Below are positions 26,213-35,075 of a stretch of DNA of 64,000 nucleotides, one piece after another; positions within the stretch are counted from its first letter, which is position 1; each line of letters starts with the position of its first letter. A program made the translations under genes and the position numbers. The notes beneath the pieces are model-generated. The model ran no database searches and was not told the origin of the DNA. It saw only the letters and a program-made list of their open reading frames with translations. Origin of the DNA: Halobacillus_B sp963739045 (GTDB taxonomy: Bacteria > Bacillota > Bacilli > Bacillales > Halobacillaceae); the NCBI GenBank assembly GCA_963739045.1, contig CAVTYY010000004.1, forward strand, positions 1,240,001-1,304,000. Reading direction: 5' to 3'.

Positions 26213-26563
26213 ATGAACAACGTGTGTGTCTTCACTATTCATGTCCACGATATGGATCAAGCCCTGAAATTTTACACAGAGGTATTAAAATTTGAGACAG
26301 CGAAAAAATATGGAGAAAAAATTGTCAGCTTAGTTCACAATGATATCCCCATTGTGCTGGAAGAAAAAGCTCATATGAATAAAGAAGGCGGCCAAAACGT
26401 TAGACTGGGATTGAAATCCGATGATATTGACCAGGATTTTTCCCATCTGAGCAGTAAAGGAGTAACCATTTTAGTTGACGAGCCTCAGCCCTGCCCGCCA
26501 GGACGGTACATTGTCTTTGAGGACCCTTCTGGCAACCATTTGGAATTGGTTGAATTCAGCTAA
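26213..26563 (+). CDS. VOC-family (glyoxalase/bleomycin-resistance/dioxygenase) protein
   Basis: A 116-residue single VOC module. It opens CVFTIHVHDMDQALKFYTEVL, with the first metal-ligand His, and closes YIVFEDPSGNHLELVEFS, with the Glu and His ligands. It should dimerise to form a metal site; lactoylglutathione-lyase-like, dioxygenase-like and resistance proteins share the fold. AGGAGGAG precedes the ATG. The neighbouring relic gives no functional hint. Confidence 0.85.
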   Translation: MNNVCVFTIHVHDMDQALKFYTEVLKFETAKKYGEKIVSLVHNDIPIVLEEKAHMNKEGGQNVRLGLKSDDIDQDFSHLSSKGVTILVDEPQPCPPGRYIVFEDPSGNHLELVEFS

Positions 26564-26679
26564 GCTAATTTGGTGAAGAGGAACGAAAAAAATACTGGAT
26601 CAGTGCATCACTAGTAGGGACAGAAAGAACGAGTAGCATCGAGTTTTTCCCTGTCATCGTTACCGTAGGAGGTCTGTCA

Positions 26680-27141
26680 TTGTACCAATATTATAAAGGT
26701 TTCATTATTAGAGAAGGAACAGAAGGGGTACCTGCTGGTGAAGTGAAAAAACTATTTGAAGAAGCGGGCTGGATAAGAAACCTTCCTGAATGGCAATCTG
26801 AAAAATTTGAGTTAATATTTGAAAATTCAACTTGGGCCTATACCGTTTGGGATCAAGAGAAAATGATTGCTATGGTCAGAATTGTATCCGACAGAATAAT
26901 GGCGGCAACCATTATGGACTTGGTCGTCTCCGGTCCTTATAGACGGAAAGGTATTGCCAAACAATTGATCAAACTTTCACGGCAAAAGCTTCCTCACGGC
27001 GATTGGTTTGCGCACACTTCAGCAAATAATTATGAACTATATCGTAAATGCGGGTTTGACGTTCAGGACGTTCAGAATAATGGAACCTGCGTGTATTATG
27101 GATACAGCCAAGCCCGTAAAGATGGACACAGGAAATCATAA
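26680..27141 (+). CDS. GNAT-family N-acetyltransferase
   Basis: A 153-residue acetyltransferase. The acetyl-CoA-binding loop is GPYRRKGIAKQLIK (about residues 86-99), in the R/Q-x-x-G-x-G/A pattern, with the beta4 strand MDLVVSG before it. The start is TTG 26680, set by GTAGGAGG 9 nt upstream. The substrate is unknown; such enzymes acetylate small amines or peptides. Confidence 0.82.
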   Translation: MYQYYKGFIIREGTEGVPAGEVKKLFEEAGWIRNLPEWQSEKFELIFENSTWAYTVWDQEKMIAMVRIVSDRIMAATIMDLVVSGPYRRKGIAKQLIKLSRQKLPHGDWFAHTSANNYELYRKCGFDVQDVQNNGTCVYYGYSQARKDGHRKS

Positions 27142-27312
27142 AAATGATCCCCAGCCAAACACTAATACGATTATCAGAAAAGGTGAACAATAGAATAGAA
27201 AATTTAATAGCTATAGGTAGTGCAGGTCACTTGCGCAGAAGCCGGCGGAGATAGTACGAAGGGAAATCACACAGGAAAGCGAAGCTGATGAACGAGGCGG
27301 AATCTAAACACA

Positions 27313-27348
27313 GAAACCCCGAACCAATAAGAAATGGTTCGGGGTTTC
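27313..27348. terminator. terminator between convergent genes
   Basis: A perfect 14-bp stem (27313-27326 / 27335-27348) between the GNAT gene (+) and the SET gene (-). Neither side has a long T tract. Confidence 0.65.
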
Positions 27349-27382
27349 ATCTGAATGGAATTGTTATGTTCCTGCTTCAATA

Positions 27383-27772
27383 CTACTCTTCTTCATTAAA
27401 CCAAAGAGGATCATCGTTCTCTACCTCGCCATGGTAGTTGATGAGTATTTCTTCGCCTGCTTTAATATCCTTATAAGCATAGAACTCAAACGTATCATTT
27501 TGAAAGTTGATCTTATAGTTTGCATTCGGCTGGTACGAATGATTAAACATCATTCCGTATCCTAAAAGAAATGCCGTATAATCTTCACCATATTTAAAGG
27601 CGTAATCAGCTAGAAGTGTTTTTTCAATATGTTCATGCTCTTCATTTGGATAAAAAAGGACGGGTGCCTCATGAAGAAGCTCCTGCTTACTAATATCCTG
27701 AGTAGCGAACACACCTCTGTTAAATACCTCATTTGTAAGAGGGGAAGTTTTAATTTCAATCATATTATTCAC
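27383..27772 (-). CDS. SET-domain protein
   Basis: A 129-residue compact SET domain. RGVFAT near residue 20 is the cofactor loop, FNHSYQPNANY near 76-86 is the NHSxxPN motif that binds SAM, and AGEEILINYH (105-114) ends in the catalytic-type Tyr. A short DDPLWFNEEE tail follows. SET proteins methylate lysines; the minimal bacterial versions are of unknown target. It is an uncommon find in bacilli. It is monocistronic, and its ribosome site is weak. Confidence 0.85.
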   Translation of the reverse strand: MNNMIEIKTSPLTNEVFNRGVFATQDISKQELLHEAPVLFYPNEEHEHIEKTLLADYAFKYGEDYTAFLLGYGMMFNHSYQPNANYKINFQNDTFEFYAYKDIKAGEEILINYHGEVENDDPLWFNEEE

Positions 27773-28192
27773 CTGCGCTTTCTTTAATGAGAAAGATTCT
27801 CTCTTCTTAAGTGTGACAGCAGTCTATTAGGAAAGCAAGCTGTTTTATATTTTATCAGCCCGTCTAGAGAAGGAACTCGGTTTGAGCAGGGATGCAAGTG
27901 GGTTAAAAGGTATAATATGGAAGGTGTTTTTTTCTTAAAATGTTCCTGCAGTTCAAGCAAACCGAGCATAAACGATCTAAGGAACTTCAAAATTCGGAGC
28001 GTTAACAATTACATCATACATAACGGGCGGAATGAGTAGGAATGAAGTAGATAAATCAATATTCTGCTGGCAGATACTATAGTCGAGTGAAAATAAAAGG
28101 TAATACACGAAATCATTTGTCTTCTTTTGTTTCGTATAAGTACGTAAAAGGACGAACAAACTATAGGTAGAAAGTAAAGAAGGAGAATGATG
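27773..28192. other. intergenic stretch, no convincing gene
   Basis: Some 400 bp with only short minus-strand open frames that lack ribosome sites. It should hold the promoters of the SET gene (-) and the Fin-like gene (+). Confidence 0.5.
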
Positions 28193-28396
28193 ATGAAAAT
28201 TCGATACTATTGTCGCAAGTGTCAGCAGCAGGTAGGCGAATTAGATACCAAGAAAGCAGATGCTGCCCAATTAGGGTCTGACGTTTTAAATGATGCTGAT
28301 GACGAACAAATGGTTCATATGAGCGGCAGCGGAGACTTACATGTAAAAACGATTTGTGACTCTTGTAAAGAAAATCCCGCTTCGGATTTAAGATAA
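28193..28396 (+). CDS. Fin-like (anti-sigma-F factor family) zinc-ribbon protein
   Basis: A 67-residue protein. It opens with IRYYCRKCQQQVGEL (Cys-x-x-Cys) and closes with HVKTICDSCKENP (Cys-x-x-Cys), with the middle GSGDLHVK. The pattern of two CxxC pairs and GDxHVKxICxxC matches Fin (YabK), which turns off sigma-F in the forespore. It is unlike the usual fin in context (next to mfd/spoVT), so this may be a second copy. AAGAAGGAG supports the third of three tandem ATGs (28193). A double zinc ribbon is likely. Confidence 0.7.
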   Translation: MKIRYYCRKCQQQVGELDTKKADAAQLGSDVLNDADDEQMVHMSGSGDLHVKTICDSCKENPASDLR

Positions 28397-28482
28397 CTTC
28401 TTATCTTTAGAAGACAGATGAGTTCCATTTAAATCAAAATATTAAGTCACCGAACACTATGGAACAGAATCCCAGTAAGCAT

Positions 28483-28514
28483 TGCGTTTATCTGTCTACA
28501 GATAAACGCATTTT
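28483..28514. terminator. bidirectional terminator
   Basis: TGCGTTTATCTGT / ACAGATAAACGCA (28483-28495 / 28498-28510), followed by TTTT. It lies between the Fin-like gene (+) and the second CBO0543 gene (-). Confidence 0.8.
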
Positions 28515-28532
28515 ACATGAAATGAAGGTGTT

Positions 28533-28991
28533 TTACTGACTAGGAAGTGCCTTTAGTTTCTCAAGTTTACTTAACAACACATCGATGATAACAAAACCGC
28601 CTACATAAACAAGAAGCGTAAAAAATATATTCCAATCCTCGTTATAAGAAACCGTTCCTTTAAGCAGGGCTCCATATTCTAACCCTGTCATTCCTAAAAT
28701 AAATCCTAAGTAAACCCAGATCCGTTTATATTTCTTAGCATGAATTAAATAGGAAAACCATACCCCGATGACAGGGAAGATACCAAGATCTAAGAAAATG
28801 GAATCCATTAGAATGACTCGCGGCATAGGATTTACTTTCCATAATCCTAAGTGGATACCTAACTGGTTGATTGTGACTGCAATTAATGCCGTAGCTGGTG
28901 CAGCCGTTAAAAGAATCGCTGGTGCTTTTTTATATAAATAGACCCCTAATATCCATGGGAGAGCAAAACCTAAAAGAAAAATGTATATCAC
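28533..28991 (-). CDS. CBO0543-family small integral membrane protein (second copy)
   Basis: A protein of about 152 residues with five hydrophobic segments and the same landmarks as the protein at 403-855: PWILGVYLYKKAPA near the start, a central DLGIFPVIG, the ExGALL motif (EYGALLKG) and an EDWNI segment. AGAGGTG suggests GTG 28991 as start; an in-frame GTG at 29000 is also possible. The function of the family is unknown. Confidence 0.72.
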   Translation of the reverse strand: MIYIFLLGFALPWILGVYLYKKAPAILLTAAPATALIAVTINQLGIHLGLWKVNPMPRVILMDSIFLDLGIFPVIGVWFSYLIHAKKYKRIWVYLGFILGMTGLEYGALLKGTVSYNEDWNIFFTLLVYVGGFVIIDVLLSKLEKLKALPSQ

Positions 28992-29188
28992 TATGATCAC
29001 CTCTCTTTCTATTCTTAGAAATTTTCCTTCCTTTATACTTCAAATCCAAGTATTGGCAAGTCGTGCAATATTTCCTAATACATTGAAACCCAACACGAAC
29101 TAGCCACTTTATTGATTATGGGGGCGATACTTATTACCTGGCAGGTACATACCACCAGTAGATCTTGAAAGATAATCGACCAGGAAAC

Positions 29189-29466
29189 CCCTATATAAAA
29201 TTGCGACGATTTATGATAGATGAAGCAGAAGAGCTTTACGCATTAAAATTAATTACTCCAAAGCCTACCTTCGCAAGTGGCAATCGTGAATTGACTATTA
29301 CAAGCAGGTCAGTGACAGCAGACAATGAATTATGACAACTTTACAAGGGATTATTGCAACAGGAGATTATCCTAAAACGTTCGTGATATTGCATTGGGAA
29401 AGTATAGAGGGAACGATTGGTTTTAATTTCTTGACAAACCAAACGAAAGTGAGAGTTCATTCTTAA
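29189..29466 (+). pseudogene. GNAT acetyltransferase relic
   Basis: LRRFMIDEAEELYALKL (29201 onwards) is the RimJ-type N-terminal strand-helix. The frame stops, and a second frame from ATG 29332 reads KTFVILHWESIEGTIGFNFL, the beta2-beta4 part of the same fold, before ending at 29466. The acetyl-CoA loop is missing. The two pieces show a decayed, partly deleted acetyltransferase. Confidence 0.5.
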
Positions 29467-29471
29467 AAAAA

Positions 29472-29499
29472 TCCCTTATTGAGGAAGTCCAATAAGGGA
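29472..29499 (-). terminator. terminator of the AbrB-type gene
   Basis: A 10-bp stem TCCCTTATTG / CAATAAGGGA (29472-29481 / 29490-29499) followed on the minus strand by seven T. It lies 9 bp after the stop codon at 29508. Confidence 0.85.
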
Positions 29500-29507
29500 A
29501 AGTTGTT

Positions 29508-30584
29508 TTAATGAGTTTTAGATTTTTCTTTTGCATCTTTGCTGACTAATAGAGGCACAAGCATTGGGATGAAGACAATAATTGTTAAGAGCCTTATGAT
29601 TTGCATCGCCGCTACAATACTTGCATCCAAGTCCATAGAAGAGGCAACCGATGCCATTTGCGGCGCACCAGCAGGCACAATCGCAAGCAGACTCGTAATG
29701 AAGTCCAGGGAAGTCATCAGATAAAATACCAGTGTAGTAATAAAAGTGAGCAGGAAGAAGGCGGCTAATATCATCAAACTTGTCCAGCCGATACTTTTAA
29801 ATTCTTTCAAAGATTCTCTATCAAATCGAACACCGATAATCACTCCCAGCATCGCCATTCCTAATCCAACCAACAAGTTCGGCATCGCAGGAAGCGGCAG
29901 GAGAAAGGTTTTAAATAAGAAACCGAGGATGATGGAATACAAAAAAGGAGCAATAGGAATTCTCCATTTTTTTGCTAAAACCAGAGTCACGACCACTAAA
30001 AGAGCATAAAACAGTATTGCCACCCATAAAGGGAAGGTAGAAGGTGCTGCCTGAGCTCCGGTCTGACTATTTTGGACTTCTTCCGTGGGTACGAAAGAAG
30101 AAATTAAACCAGCAACTAAGGGGATCGTTGCAACTAATAACATGATGCGCACAGTTTGAAAGGCGGCAACCATACTCATGTTTGCCTTATATTCTCTACT
30201 GAGAGCCATCATAATTGAAGCTCCTGCGGGAAGGCAGCAGAATAAAGCAGTGGTTCCATCCATGTTCGAATACTTTTTCAGGATTTTCCCTAAAATCCAG
30301 CTTGCAACAAAAAGAATCACCATGGAAACGGCAAGGGGAAGTAAATAAGCAGCTACTTGCTTAAACATGTCTATTTTAATGGATAGACTTATACTCACTC
30401 CGATTAAGGCAAGGGAAATATCAAATAAAACCGGCGGGTATGATATTTCTTCTACGAACAGCCGGTAAAAAGTTCCGGCAAGCATGGCTCCCAATAACCA
30501 GCCTGCGGGGATATGTAACCAATTAAATACATAACCAACAGCAAATGCCGCGGCTATTACTAGGATTTTCTTCACATTTTTCAC
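29508..30584 (-). CDS. AbrB-family membrane protein (ammonia monooxygenase-like / Gneg_AbrB_dup)
   Basis: A 358-residue polytopic protein of about ten helices with the internal duplication typical of this family. GYVFNWLHIPAGWLLGAMLAGTFYRL in the first half is echoed by the LPAMPNLLVGLGMAMLGVIIG stretch in the second. Despite the name, it is not the DNA-binding AbrB; it looks like a transporter or permease of unknown substrate. The Gly/Pro-rich PAGASIMMALSREY and PAGAPQMASVASSM repeats are the family signatures. No clear ribosome site is visible. It is monocistronic. Confidence 0.85.
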   Translation of the reverse strand: MKNVKKILVIAAAFAVGYVFNWLHIPAGWLLGAMLAGTFYRLFVEEISYPPVLFDISLALIGVSISLSIKIDMFKQVAAYLLPLAVSMVILFVASWILGKILKKYSNMDGTTALFCCLPAGASIMMALSREYKANMSMVAAFQTVRIMLLVATIPLVAGLISSFVPTEEVQNSQTGAQAAPSTFPLWVAILFYALLVVVTLVLAKKWRIPIAPFLYSIILGFLFKTFLLPLPAMPNLLVGLGMAMLGVIIGVRFDRESLKEFKSIGWTSLMILAAFFLLTFITTLVFYLMTSLDFITSLLAIVPAGAPQMASVASSMDLDASIVAAMQIIRLLTIIVFIPMLVPLLVSKDAKEKSKTH

Positions 30585-31090
30585 ACCTTATAGTTATGAA
30601 TTAATTCCGATTTATGATGAAAGTCTGGAATCCTCTAAATTAAACTTTGATTTATATTTGAATTGGATTGATTATTTTGTAGGAGTACAGAAAGCTTAGC
30701 ATATTTAAATTTACTATTCCTACTAAGACAGCTTGGGAAAGTGGCAAAGGAAAGCCTTTCTTATAAATGGGAGGATAGGTGTGGCAGCCATGACGACTTC
30801 ATTACGTGGAGGGTTCATTCCTCCCAGGATGCTTTTGAATGGACACGTTCATGCTTAACGCTTGCTTATACTCAGTTAGATCTAACATGGTATTTTACAT
30901 ATCCATTCACTCAGGTTCAAATGATGAACAAACTTTAAATCACAAAAACGTGTAGAATCAGTATTTTCCATGCTGATTCTACACGTTTTTATTTATGTTC
31001 TGCCTGTCTTCTATGTAAGGGATTTTTAGTTTTTCCAAAGGTGGGGGATGATACAAAAACGAACCTTACTTTGACAAAGGTGTGATCACA
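30585..31090. other. intergenic stretch holding an orphan terminator
   Basis: No gene with a good ribosome site, except a 25-codon frame (GTG near 30780 after GGGAGGATAGG) that resembles nothing. It contains an isolated strong terminator at 30945-30991. Confidence 0.45.
30945..30996 (+). terminator. orphan rho-independent terminator
   Basis: A perfect 18-bp stem (30945-30962 / 30974-30991) flanked by A5 and T5. No supported gene precedes it on either strand, so it ends an unknown transcript or serves the minus strand. Confidence 0.85.
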
Positions 31091-31927
31091 ATGAAATTTG
31101 GCTGCCATGTATCTATTAAAGACGGATATTTAGCCGCAGCAAAACATGCCGCATCAATCCAAGCATCTGCCTTTCAGTATTTTCCTAAAAATCCACGAAG
31201 TCTTTCCGTGAAAAATTATGATCCCGAGGATACTCATTATTGTAAGCAGTTTACTAAAGAAAATAAGTTAGTTTCAGTAAGTCATGCTCCGTATCCTGCT
31301 GTATTAACTGTTGCAGATTCTAGTAAGAGAAAACAACTGGTGGAATCAATTTTAAATGACTTAGAAATCAGTGAAGCATGCGGTTCGCTGGGAGTCGTAG
31401 TCCATTTTGGGAAACTCTTAGATGCCAATCAGCCTTTAGAAAGCTACAAGCTGATCATTGATTCACTGGATGAGATTCTGAGGGAGATGGGACGGTAACG
31501 CAAAGATCCTTCTAGAAAATAATGCGGGTAACCCTGGTTCATTTGGGACAGAAATCGAGGAATTAGTGAAGATTCGCGAACTGCTTGAATTCCCTGAAAA
31601 ACTGGGATTTTGTCTTGATACCTGCCATTTGTTTGCAAGCGGCATTTGGAATGGAGACAACTGGGATCATATCCTCACCAAAGGAGACGGAACTGGGATA
31701 TTTCGATCACCTCAATGTTATCCATCTAAATAACTCGAAATATGAATCCGGTCGAGGAAAAGACCGCCATTCCAATATTTTAATCGATGGCAGCATTACC
31801 AGGAAGCCAATTTACAGACATTATTGAAAGTTCCCAGTTAGCAGGTCTTCCTTTCATATTAGAAACTCCAGAGGACATCATTACACATAAGGAAGAGCTT
31901 AGACAGCTTAGAGAAACGTGGAGGTAG
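31091..31927 (+). pseudogene. nfo: deoxyribonuclease IV (AP endonuclease Nfo), three frame shifts
   Basis: All parts of the endonuclease IV fold are present but in different frames. They are GCHVSIKDGY, SVSHAPYP and VVVHFGK (first frame), then KILLENNAG and CLDTCHLFASG, then HLNNSK with KDRHSNIL, then LPFILETPEDI before the stop. The His, Asp and Glu metal ligands of the TIM barrel are all recognisable. Single extra bases at about 31487, 31689 and 31807 break it; removing all three leaves one frame of 277 codons, close to the family's 285 to 297. Either the gene died recently or these are errors in the sequence. AAAGGTG precedes ATG 31091. Confidence 0.85.
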
Positions 31928-32035
31928 AGAATGTTTTCAAGGTTATGCCCCTAAAAATCCCATCATAATCCTTAAATAAACTAATGGACTACCGGGGATA
32001 ATGAGAAAACAGGGTATTTACATGGGAGTGTTTAC

Positions 32036-32729
32036 ATGAATTTACCGGAATTATTAGCAAGGTTACTCTTATCCTTTGTCGATTCTTTTAATCTTAACTC
32101 GGATCATGGGGCGAAAAGAAATCAGCCAAATGACCTTCTTTAACTTTGTATCAGCCATCTCTATAGGCACTATAGGAGGTTCTTTAGTCATTGATCAAAC
32201 ATTAAGCATAACGACAGGAATGATTGCACTAGCAGGGTGGACCGTATTTACAATCATTATGGGAATGGTAGATCTGAATTCAAGAAAAGCCAGAAAACTA
32301 ATTAACGGAGATCCAATTATATTAATTAAAAATGGAAAAATTATAGAGAAGGCTCTCCGAAAAACGCGATTAGATCTTGATTCTCTCAAAGTCATGCTGA
32401 GAAGAGAAAAAGTTTTTTCACTAGCGGATGTAGAGTATGCAGTATTTGAAACCAATGGAAAACTGTCAGTTATGAAAAAAACCGATAAACAGCCGGTTAC
32501 TAAAGGTGATATGAAGTTGTATTCCAGCCCACCTGCCTTTCCTGCAGGTATAGAGATGATTTCTGAAGGAATTATAAATGAAGATAACTTAACGCAATTA
32601 AACTTAACTAAGGAATGGTTAACTCAGCAGTTAAAAAACCAGGGATATCCTTCGTCAGACGATATATTTTACGCAGAAGCATGCCCAAATGGAAATTTAT
32701 ATATCGATCAAACCGATCCCCCTCACTAA
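32036..32729 (+). CDS. DUF421-family membrane protein (YetF-like), start region frame-shifted
   Basis: The DUF421 layout is three membrane helices, then a beta-rich cytoplasmic domain with KARKLINGDPIILIKNGKI and the VMLRREKVFSLADVEYAVFETNGKL block. The proper N-terminus (MNLPELLARLLLSFV) begins at ATG 32036 with GGGAG upstream, but an extra base at 32081 shifts it out of frame with ILLILTRIMGRKEISQMTFFNFV. The part from TTG 32076 can still be read as 217 residues, lacking half of helix 1. YetF/YrbG-type proteins are of unknown function, often spore-related in their relatives (SpoVA-linked). The MFS gene follows after 26 bp. Confidence 0.8.
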
Positions 32730-32755
32730 GAGGCGGAATCATAGGAGGTGAACAG

Positions 32756-34015
32756 ATGGAAAACGCATCAAATGATAATAACGTCAGCAGGTGGTGTCTG
32801 GTCAGCATGGCATCCATCCCTTTAATTATGACACTGGGCAACTCAATGCTCATCCCCGTGCTGCCAATATTTGAAGAAAAGGTGGGCATTACATCATTTC
32901 AATCCAGCTTAATTATAACAAGTTATTCTTTAGCAGCTATCTTTCTGATCCCTATTGCGGGTTACTTATCCGATCGGTTTGGCAGGAAGATCGTAATTCT
33001 GCCGAGTTTGATTCTTACGTTAATTGGCGGATTAATTGCTGCTTTTGCTTCTTGGAAAATGGGAAATCCGTTCCTTTGGATTATGATCGGCAGAGTTTTG
33101 CAGGGAATCGGTGCAGCGGGAGCTACTCCTATCGTTTTACCTCTCGTTGGAGATCTTTATAAAGACGATGATACGAAAACAAGCTCGTGTATGGGGATTA
33201 TTGAAACTTCTAACACGTTTGGAAAAGTGTTGAGTCCTATACTCGGGTCTGCTTTAGCCGCTTTCTTATGGTTTTTACCCTTCTTTTCTATCTCGGTCTT
33301 TAGTTTCATTTCCATCATACTTGTGTTCTTTTTCATAAAAGTACCCAAAGACACGAAAGAAAAACCGGTAAAAATGTCGACGTTTTTGAAGAAAACGAAG
33401 AAGATCTTCGGCCAGGAAGGAAAATGGCTGTACCCGATATTCCTGATCGGAGTTTACGTTATGCTGATTTTATTTGGAGTTCTCTTCTTTTTATCAGAGA
33501 ATCTAGAGAAAATACACGATATTCACGGTGTAAAGAAAGGTTTCATATTGGCCGTGCCATTACTATTTCTATGTATTTCTTCGTTCATAACCGGCAAAAA
33601 AATAAAAGATAACGTTCAAACGATGAAAAAAGTAATCCTTATTTTTTTATTGCTGTCTTCGATCAGTGTCCTTTTCATCGGCTACGTTAATGAAAAGGTG
33701 ATTCTGATGCTCCTCATCGTAAGCTTACTTGGTATTGGAATTGGGGCGCTGCTTCCTACGCTCGATGCCATGATCACAGAGGGCATTGAAAAAGAGGAAA
33801 GAGGAACCATATCGTCCTTTTATAGTTCCTCGAGATTTATTGGTGTTGCAGCTGGCCCACCTGTTATGTCCCTGGTTATGGACAAGTTTGTTAACCTCAG
33901 CTACTTGGCGGCAGGCATAATGGGAGGCATTTTGTTTCTCGTCGTCATGAAATGTATAAAGAAAGATGATACTGAGAAACAAACCAAGCAAACCCCAGTA
34001 CCAGAAAGTACGTAA
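32756..34015 (+). CDS. MFS drug-efflux-type transporter
   Basis: A 419-residue protein with twelve predicted helices. The loop 2-3 signature is GYLSDRFGRKIVI (about residues 62-74), and helix 5 carries GAAGATPIVLPLVGD. A second half-signature, GIGIGALLPTLDAM, starts the C-terminal bundle. It resembles 12-helix H+-antiport drug exporters (Bmr/Blt/YitG-like); substrates unknown. TAGGAGGTGAACAG strongly sets ATG 32756, 26 bp after the DUF421 stop, so both genes may share a transcript. Confidence 0.85.
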   Translation: MENASNDNNVSRWCLVSMASIPLIMTLGNSMLIPVLPIFEEKVGITSFQSSLIITSYSLAAIFLIPIAGYLSDRFGRKIVILPSLILTLIGGLIAAFASWKMGNPFLWIMIGRVLQGIGAAGATPIVLPLVGDLYKDDDTKTSSCMGIIETSNTFGKVLSPILGSALAAFLWFLPFFSISVFSFISIILVFFFIKVPKDTKEKPVKMSTFLKKTKKIFGQEGKWLYPIFLIGVYVMLILFGVLFFLSENLEKIHDIHGVKKGFILAVPLLFLCISSFITGKKIKDNVQTMKKVILIFLLLSSISVLFIGYVNEKVILMLLIVSLLGIGIGALLPTLDAMITEGIEKEERGTISSFYSSSRFIGVAAGPPVMSLVMDKFVNLSYLAAGIMGGILFLVVMKCIKKDDTEKQTKQTPVPEST

Positions 34016-34085
34016 TCAGTAGATGATTGTTAAATACACGATCCTTCAATAAAGCGGATGTGGGCAGGAAGGGAGAGGAAGACCA

Positions 34086-34985
34086 ATTAGTTATGATTGT
34101 ATCATTATTGGAGGGGGCATTGCTGGTCTTCAGGCATCGATTCAATTAGGCAGGTATAGACGATCGATTCTGCTTATTGATTCTGAGGATGGCCGTTCTT
34201 CTTTATGCAAGAACTATAATAATATCCTCGGATTCTCGAGAGGAGTAAGCGGGATGTACTTGCGAGAAGAAGGAAAGAAACAAGCGGCTGCATACGGAGT
34301 TGAAATTCTGAATGACGAAGTAGTGAACGTGCGCAAAGAAGAGCAGAAGTTTCTCATAGAGACGAGGCGTGAACGAAGATTCAAGGGGAAAACCATGCTC
34401 CTGGCGACGGGGGTTAAAGATCATATCCCCAGCATTCCCGGGATCCTACCTTGTTTAGGTTCTTCCATTTATGTCTGTCCGGATTGCGATGGTTATGAAA
34501 TTTCTAATAAAAAAACCGTCATACTTGGCAGCGGAATGACAGGAGTATCAATGGCTCTCCGTCTCCTGTACTGGAGTAAAGATTTAACTTATATCAATCA
34601 TGGAGAAGAGGAGGTTAACGAGGAAGCGATGACGAAACTCCAAAGTCATAACATTGCTTATATTAATCATCCGCTTGACCAAGTAAGACATGTTAATGGG
34701 ACCTTTCTTGGAATTGATTTAACCGATGGAAGTTATCTAGAAGGAGAAAAAGCGTTTGTTGCCTTTGGAGGCAATAAAGTTCGTTCAGACTTAGCGGCTC
34801 AGCTCGAAGCAGAAATTCATGAAAATAACCATGTTGCCATAGATCCAACGACCCGAATGACTACGATAAACAATTTATGGGCAGCAGGCGATGCAGCTTC
34901 TCATTCAGAACTCGTAACTGCGGCGATGGCAGACGGTTCCGTGGCTGCCATTTGGATTCAAAAAAGGTTAAACAATCAATTTTAA
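34086..34985 (+). CDS. thioredoxin-reductase-like NAD(P)/FAD oxidoreductase with no normal start codon
   Basis: The open frame begins IIGGGIAGLQASIQLGRY, the FAD Rossmann loop. It continues with VCPDCDGYE (a redox-active Cys-x-x-Cys), a second Gly-rich NADPH loop VILGSGMTGVSMAL and the C-terminal AAGDAASHSELVTAAMADG. This is the full layout of a thioredoxin-reductase family member (299 residues). Upstream, the stop at 34050 and GGGAGAGG at 34071-34078 are clear, but no ATG/GTG/TTG lies between that ribosome site and residue 2. The best-placed codon is ATT 34086, preceding SYDCII. Either AUU is used, as for infC, or ATG mutated to ATT. A shorter in-frame ATG (34254) would lose the FAD loop. 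Confidence 0.8.
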   Translation: MSYDCIIIGGGIAGLQASIQLGRYRRSILLIDSEDGRSSLCKNYNNILGFSRGVSGMYLREEGKKQAAAYGVEILNDEVVNVRKEEQKFLIETRRERRFKGKTMLLATGVKDHIPSIPGILPCLGSSIYVCPDCDGYEISNKKTVILGSGMTGVSMALRLLYWSKDLTYINHGEEEVNEEAMTKLQSHNIAYINHPLDQVRHVNGTFLGIDLTDGSYLEGEKAFVAFGGNKVRSDLAAQLEAEIHENNHVAIDPTTRMTTINNLWAAGDAASHSELVTAAMADGSVAAIWIQKRLNNQF

Positions 34986-35075
34986 TGAACATTAAAATTT
35001 TACTAAAATAGTTTTAATAAAAGCGGTTTGGGTAATGTTATGAATTTAAAAAATATACCAAGGAGGAATGTGTAA

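Noticed and set aside
27784..28159. Two minus-strand frames before the SET gene
   Set aside because: They lack ribosome sites and any recognisable motif.
30741..30938. 65-codon frame ending just before the orphan terminator
   Set aside because: No ribosome site and an unlikely composition, though the terminator keeps the region of interest.
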